From contig DXFY01000067.1 of NCBI GenBank assembly GCA_019114205.1, positions 1-64,000 on the forward strand: 64,000 nt of DNA, in the 5' to 3' direction. The translations under genes and the position numbers were made by a program. How positions within the stretch are numbered: the stretch's first letter is position 1; the number at the start of each line of letters is the position of its first letter. This DNA is from Candidatus Tidjanibacter gallistercoris. GTDB taxonomy: Bacteria; Bacteroidota; Bacteroidia; Bacteroidales; Rikenellaceae. Shown one piece after another: positions 59,334 through 64,000 of the stretch. Under the pieces are notes generated by a model, which saw only the letters and a program-made list of their open reading frames with translations, made no database searches and was not told the DNA's origin.

Positions 59334-60002
59334 ATGTCGCTCCAGGACAAATACATCATCGTCACCGCAGGGCCTACCATCGAACCGCTGGACCCGGTGC
59401 GCTTCCTTTCCAACCACTCCACGGGCAAGATGGGCTATGCGATAGCCGGCGAGCTGGCCTCGCGCGGCGCCCGCGTCGTGCTCGTCAGCGGCCGTACCTG
59501 CCTCGCCGCTCCGGAGGGAACCGAACGCGTCGACATACTGACGGCAGAGGAGATGTACCGGGCCGTCATGGAACGGTTTCCGGAGGCGGACGGCGCGGTG
59601 ATGTGTGCGGCGGTAGCCGACTATACGCCGGTCGAGGTAAGTCCGACCAAAATCAAAAAGGGCGACGGCGACATGGTCGTCCGCCTCAGACGCACGAAGG
59701 ACATCGCAGCAGAAGCCGGACGCATCAAGGAGGGCAGACTGCTGGTCGGTTTCGCCCTCGAAACGGACAACGAACGCAGCAACGCCCTGGAGAAAATGCA
59801 CCGCAAAAATTTCGATTTCATCGTACTCAATTCGCTGCGCGACGAGGGGGCGGGATTTGCGGGCGACACGAACCGAATCACGATAATGGAACCGGACGGA
59901 CGGACGGAAGCCTGTCCGCTGGAAACCAAGACCGCCGCTGCACGGCGCATCGCCGAGCGTATGGAACGGTGGTTCGCAGCCCGCGATGCGGCACGACGGT
60001 AA
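59334..60002 (+). CDS. coaB: Phosphopantothenate-cysteine ligase (CoaB domain, stand-alone)
   Basis: YIIVTAGPTIEPLDPVRFLSNHSTGKMGYAIA; AAVADYTPVEVSPTKIKK; GFALETDN. Confidence 0.92.
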   Translation: MSLQDKYIIVTAGPTIEPLDPVRFLSNHSTGKMGYAIAGELASRGARVVLVSGRTCLAAPEGTERVDILTAEEMYRAVMERFPEADGAVMCAAVADYTPVEVSPTKIKKGDGDMVVRLRRTKDIAAEAGRIKEGRLLVGFALETDNERSNALEKMHRKNFDFIVLNSLRDEGAGFAGDTNRITIMEPDGRTEACPLETKTAAARRIAERMERWFAARDAARR

Positions 60003-60404
60003 CCCGCAGGAACCGTTCCGCTCCTGTTTCCGCCGCTCCCTTTCCGTACTTTAAACCGTCCAGCACGCGCTGCCGCCGTCCGACTTTCACACAACTCACC
60101 CGCTTGCAACCTGCTGCTTGAAGCAGCATAACGAACGAACCGGAAGCATCCGTCCCCATTCGCAGCATGCGGGATGCGTTCGCCGCATCTTGCGCCGTCC
60201 GGCCTACGAAGGAGCCTTCCGCTTATTGGCGAACAACCGAATCTAAGCGATACAGCGACCGAATCCGCAATATCCGCTCTCATCCGTATACCACACGAAA
60301 TACGCCCGGCACACTCCAAAAAAGCGCGTTTCTCTCCCGGCGGCGCCCGTCTTTTTCGTACCTTTGTCTGGGGCCGGACTGCGGGCAACCCGGCCGTCAT
60401 ACGA

Positions 60405-61217
60405 ATGCACATGGCAACGGAACAGACAGGGAACGGCGGCGGATGGGCCGTCGTGACGGGGGCCGGTTCGGGAATCGGTTTCGCCATCGCACGCAGGCTC
60501 GCAATGCGGGGCTACAACATATTCGCCGCAGGGAAAGACACCGGGCATCTCGACGCATGCCGCCGAACGCTCGAAAGCGAATGCGGCATCCGCGTACGGA
60601 CTCATGCCGCCGACCTCGCTTTGCCCGGAGCGGCGGAGGCGCTCTTCGCGGCATGCCGGGAAGCCGGCATCAGGGCCGAGGTGCTGGTAAACGATGCGGG
60701 CGTATTCATTTACAACGACATCATCGAAACCGACCAAAAACGCATCGACGACATCATCTGCCTCCACATTCGTACCGTCACGACGTTGTGCCGCCTCTTC
60801 GCGGAGGAAATGGCGGCGGCCGGCGGCGGATACATCCTCAACATGGCTTCCTACTCCATGTGGATGCCGCTGCCGGGTATCGCGCTGTACAGCGCCACGA
60901 AAGCCTATGTCAAAACCTTCTCCGTCGCGTTCGCCAAAGAGGCCCGCGAATGCAACGTCTGGGTTACGGCCGTATCGCCCGCCGGAGTAGCGACCGACTT
61001 CTACGGACTGAGCCGCCGCCTGCAAAAGGTGGGACTTGTGGTCGGGGTACTCATGACGCCCGACAAGGTGGCCCGCAAAGCGCTTCGGGCACTCTTCGCC
61101 CACCGGAAGCACCTTATCCCCGGCTGGTACAACCGCCTGTTCATCCCGCTTTTCAAGTGCATGCCGGCCCCCTGCGTCCGCCTGCTGCGCGACAAGACCG
61201 CCCGTTTCAGACACTGA
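60405..61217 (+). CDS. SDR-family NAD(P)-dependent oxidoreductase
   Basis: VTGAGSGIGFAIARRLAMRGYNIFAAG, NDAGVFIYND, YSATKAYVKTFS. Confidence 0.9.
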   Translation: MHMATEQTGNGGGWAVVTGAGSGIGFAIARRLAMRGYNIFAAGKDTGHLDACRRTLESECGIRVRTHAADLALPGAAEALFAACREAGIRAEVLVNDAGVFIYNDIIETDQKRIDDIICLHIRTVTTLCRLFAEEMAAAGGGYILNMASYSMWMPLPGIALYSATKAYVKTFSVAFAKEARECNVWVTAVSPAGVATDFYGLSRRLQKVGLVVGVLMTPDKVARKALRALFAHRKHLIPGWYNRLFIPLFKCMPAPCVRLLRDKTARFRH

Positions 61218-61542
61218 CGGAAGCGGAACACCCCGCGCTGTTCCGGCACACGGAAACAAATCCGCGCCGCACGGCATATTCCGACCGCTCCGGAATGACC
61301 GTTCCGAGGGGACGGAACGGCATGCCGCACTCCGCTCCGCCGGGTAACGACACGCCGGACGACTGCCCGCCCGTTTACGGAACGAACCGCAACGGGCAGG
61401 ACGACCGGGACAGACCGCTTCCGGCAACCCCATCCGGTACGCTGCCGACCGCACGGTCCCGGACAGCGGTTCCGTTCCCGACAGGAAACGACAAGGGGGC
61501 TCCGGTTTCCCGGCGCCCCCTGTGCATATTCCCCGATACGGA

Positions 61543-62109
61543 TTATTTTATCCTTTCGTAATATTCGCGGGTACGCGTATCCACGCGAATCTTGTCGCCC
61601 GTGTTGATGAAGAGCGGTACCTTCACCGTAGCGCCCGTATTCACGGTAGCGGCCTTGAGCGAGTTGGAGGAGGCGGTATCGCCCTTGATGCCCGGTTCGG
61701 TATAGGTCACTTCCATGTCCACGATGGGGGGCAGTTCGGCCGACAGCACGATTTCCTTGTCGGTGTGGAACATGACCTCCACAATCTGGCCGTCCGTCAT
61801 CAGATCGGCATTTTCAATCATGTCCTTGTTTATGGTAATCTCCTCGAAGGTTTCCGTATGCATGAAATGCGCGCCGAGGTCGTCTTCATAGGTGAACTGG
61901 TACGGACGGCGCTCCACCCGCACGGGTTCGATGCGTTCGCCGGCCGAGAAGGTCTTGTCGAGAATGCGGCCGTTTTCGAGGTTCTTGAGTTTCGTCCTTA
62001 CGAAAGCGGGACCCTTTCCCGGCTTGACGTGCAGGAATTCCACGATGCTGAACGTCTTGCCGTCGAGCTCGATGCACATGCCGTTCTTTATGTCTGCGGT
62101 TGTAGCCAT
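61543..62109 (-). CDS. efp: Elongation factor P
   Basis: [58 protein letters not shown]. Confidence 0.97.
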   Translation of the reverse strand: MATTADIKNGMCIELDGKTFSIVEFLHVKPGKGPAFVRTKLKNLENGRILDKTFSAGERIEPVRVERRPYQFTYEDDLGAHFMHTETFEEITINKDMIENADLMTDGQIVEVMFHTDKEIVLSAELPPIVDMEVTYTEPGIKGDTASSNSLKAATVNTGATVKVPLFINTGDKIRVDTRTREYYERIK

Positions 62110-62268
62110 TTGCTTGATGTGTTTTTATTGTTTAAAATCGTTTTCCGTAAGCGATGAAGATACGCGCGCCGGCACGAACCGGCATGCAAAATTACTATTT
62201 TTTTCACATTTACGAAAACGCCCCGCACGGCACCGGAACGCAGTGCGGAGCACGGCCGCAGGGATGCG

Positions 62269-62835
62269 TCACGACCGGCCGCCGTCCCATTCGTACCCTT
62301 CGGAAGCGATGCCGAGCAGCCGCACGGCACGGACGGCCACCGTATCGCACAGGGCGTCGATGTCCGCCGGCCGGGAATAGAACGAGGGCGAGGCGGGCAG
62401 AACGACGGCCCCGCATTCCGACAGGGAGGTCAGATTGCGCAGGTGTACCGTGCTGAACGGCGCCTCGCGCACTACCAACACCAGCCGCCGGCGCTCCTTC
62501 AGCATCACGTCGGCCGCCCGGCCAATCAGGTCGGCGGAAATTCCTGCTGCGATGCGCCCGGCGGTGCCCATCGTACAGGGAACGACCGCCATCCCGTCGT
62601 ATCCGGCCGAACCGGACGCGGGAGGGGCGAACAGGTCTTCATTGTCAAAATAAACCATGCGGGCATCGCCCTCAGGGAGGCGCTCCCGCTCGTACTCCAT
62701 AACCTTACGGCCGTTATCGCTGACCAGCACGGCCACCTGCTCCACTTCGTCCGACCGCAGGAGTCTCTCGACCACCTTGCGGGCATACACGGCGCCGCTC
62801 GCGCCGGTCACGGCAACTATTATCTTTTTCATCAT
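62269..62835 (-). CDS. ubiX: Flavin prenyltransferase UbiX
   Basis: MKKIIVAVTGASGAVYARKVVERLL; VPCTMGTAGRIAAGISADLIGRAADVMLKERRRLVLVVREAPFSTVHL. Confidence 0.95.
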   Translation of the reverse strand: MMKKIIVAVTGASGAVYARKVVERLLRSDEVEQVAVLVSDNGRKVMEYERERLPEGDARMVYFDNEDLFAPPASGSAGYDGMAVVPCTMGTAGRIAAGISADLIGRAADVMLKERRRLVLVVREAPFSTVHLRNLTSLSECGAVVLPASPSFYSRPADIDALCDTVAVRAVRLLGIASEGYEWDGGRS

Positions 62836-62851
62836 CCAATCGAAAAGCCGG

Positions 62852-63577
62852 CTATTCCGTCACGGCAAAATCCGCAGTTCCTGCTGCGGGCGCATGCACC
62901 TGCACCGCTCCGGCCGGGTCGGACAGCCCCGCCGCCGCACCGGCGATGCCGGCCGCAGGTTCGTCGGCGAACCCGATTGTTCCGAAGCCGAGTCCCAGGC
63001 CCATGATGTGTTCTATGGCACGCGGCAATGCATACCGCGTATTGCGGAACGCCTTGACCGAATCGTGGAATACCACAATCGAACCGCCCTTTACGTACTT
63101 CGTGACATTGCGCAGACACTGCTGCGGCGATACCGAAGGGCTGTAATCCTGGCTCACGATACCCCCCATCACGAGCCGGTACCGTTCCGACAGCACTTCC
63201 GCCTGACGCCTGCGAATCCGACCGTACGGCGGCCGGAACAGGTCGGAGGACACCGACTGGCCGGCGAGGTCCACATCGCCCACGTACTGTTCGGTAGACA
63301 TGCCCCAACCCCGGATATGACTGTAGGAATGGTTGCCGACCCTGTGCCCCGCATCCACGATGGCACGGTAGAGTTCCGGGTGCTGTTCCGCGTTCTTTCC
63401 CAAACAGAAAAAAGTCGCCCGGATGCCATATCCGGCCAGGGTATCGAGCACCCATTCCGTCACGCCCGGCGTCGGCCCGTCGTCGAAGGTAAGATATACG
63501 GAACTCCTGTCCGCCATCTCCCAGGTCATGTCGGGGAGCAGCGAACGCATCAATCGCAGCAAATAGGGTCTGAACAT
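62852..63577 (-). CDS. Polysaccharide deacetylase family protein
   Basis: VYLTFDDGPTPGVTEWVLDTL, GHRVGNHSYSH, FRPPYGRI (NodB homology motifs). Confidence 0.92.
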   Translation of the reverse strand: MFRPYLLRLMRSLLPDMTWEMADRSSVYLTFDDGPTPGVTEWVLDTLAGYGIRATFFCLGKNAEQHPELYRAIVDAGHRVGNHSYSHIRGWGMSTEQYVGDVDLAGQSVSSDLFRPPYGRIRRRQAEVLSERYRLVMGGIVSQDYSPSVSPQQCLRNVTKYVKGGSIVVFHDSVKAFRNTRYALPRAIEHIMGLGLGFGTIGFADEPAAGIAGAAAGLSDPAGAVQVHAPAAGTADFAVTE

Positions 63578-63868
63578 GGACGCATCGTTTGTTCGGGATG
63601 CAAAGTTAGCACCATTGCCGCATATATCCGCGGAATCGTGCCGCATCTTCGTCGTCCCGTATCCCTGCACCGGCCGATTCCGGCTTCCGCCGCCCTGCCC
63701 CGCGGCCGCGGGAACAGCGACGGCACGCCCGCATGCACCGCAGGACTGCGATGCCGCATGCCGTACCGACGGCCCGACTTTTGCTGTTCTTTTTCTGAAA
63801 ATTTTTTCGTTACTTTGTAAGGTGCGCCGCGTACCCGAAACCGTCGCAATCCATTCAATACATTGTTT

Positions 63869-64000
63869 ATGAAAAGAATAGCATCCATATCCCTGCTTCC
63901 GGCCGTCCTGCTCGCTGCGGCCGCCTGCATGCTGGCATCGTGCAAATCCAAAGGGGGCACGGGCGATTTCAACAACGCGGGCGGGAAACCCTACGAAATC
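63869..64000 (+). CDS. Lipoprotein, 5' end only, truncated by the window edge
   Basis: MKRIASISLLPAVLLAAAACMLASCKSKGG; reading frame open to the last base. Confidence 0.7.
   Translation, partial: MKRIASISLLPAVLLAAAACMLASCKSKGGTGDFNNAGGKPYEI

Noticed and set aside
58787-60002. Calling coaBC a frameshifted pseudogene
   Set aside because: Both halves have complete domains and a clean stop/start junction; kept as a split pair, with read support to be checked.

Overview
The window looks like a chromosomal segment from a GC-rich Bacteroidetes, probably Alistipes or another Rikenellaceae. This is inferred from the TTTG-N19-TAnnTTTG promoters, gene families such as HmuY, PorV-like, DUF4290 and SPT/CFAT-like, and the lipoprotein signals; I ran no database search. 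Most of it is housekeeping: lpxH, an nfnAB-like pair, tsaB, smpB, dnaG, bamD, rpoZ, coaB/coaC, efp, ubiX, two tRNAs and an ABC efflux operon. The most interesting system is at about 11128-15336. There a tyrosine recombinase gene lies inside a ~1.4-kb segment bounded by near-identical 22/23-bp inverted repeats. Each repeat is built like a recombinase core site (GCCGTTAC arms around an asymmetric 7-bp TTTATAG spacer). Inside the right end is a perfect-consensus Bacteroidetes promoter (TTTG-N19-TATATTTG) pointing out across the repeat into a large S-layer-like/collagen-like surface lipoprotein gene. I interpret this as a self-encoded invertible promoter switch caught in the ON orientation. If flipped, it would aim the promoter at the PorV-like gene on the other side. 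Secondary points of interest: a complete hmuRYSTUV-type heme operon with a membrane-anchored CobN-like protein and no AAA+ chelatase partners; a PspC/PadR/LiaF-like envelope-stress operon with a perfect inverted repeat just upstream of its promoter -7 box; a sigma-54 activator-like protein lacking the receiver Asp, the canonical GAFTGA and the HTH; a candidate sulfonolipid/sphingolipid synthase; split coaB/coaC genes; and several strong palindromes.
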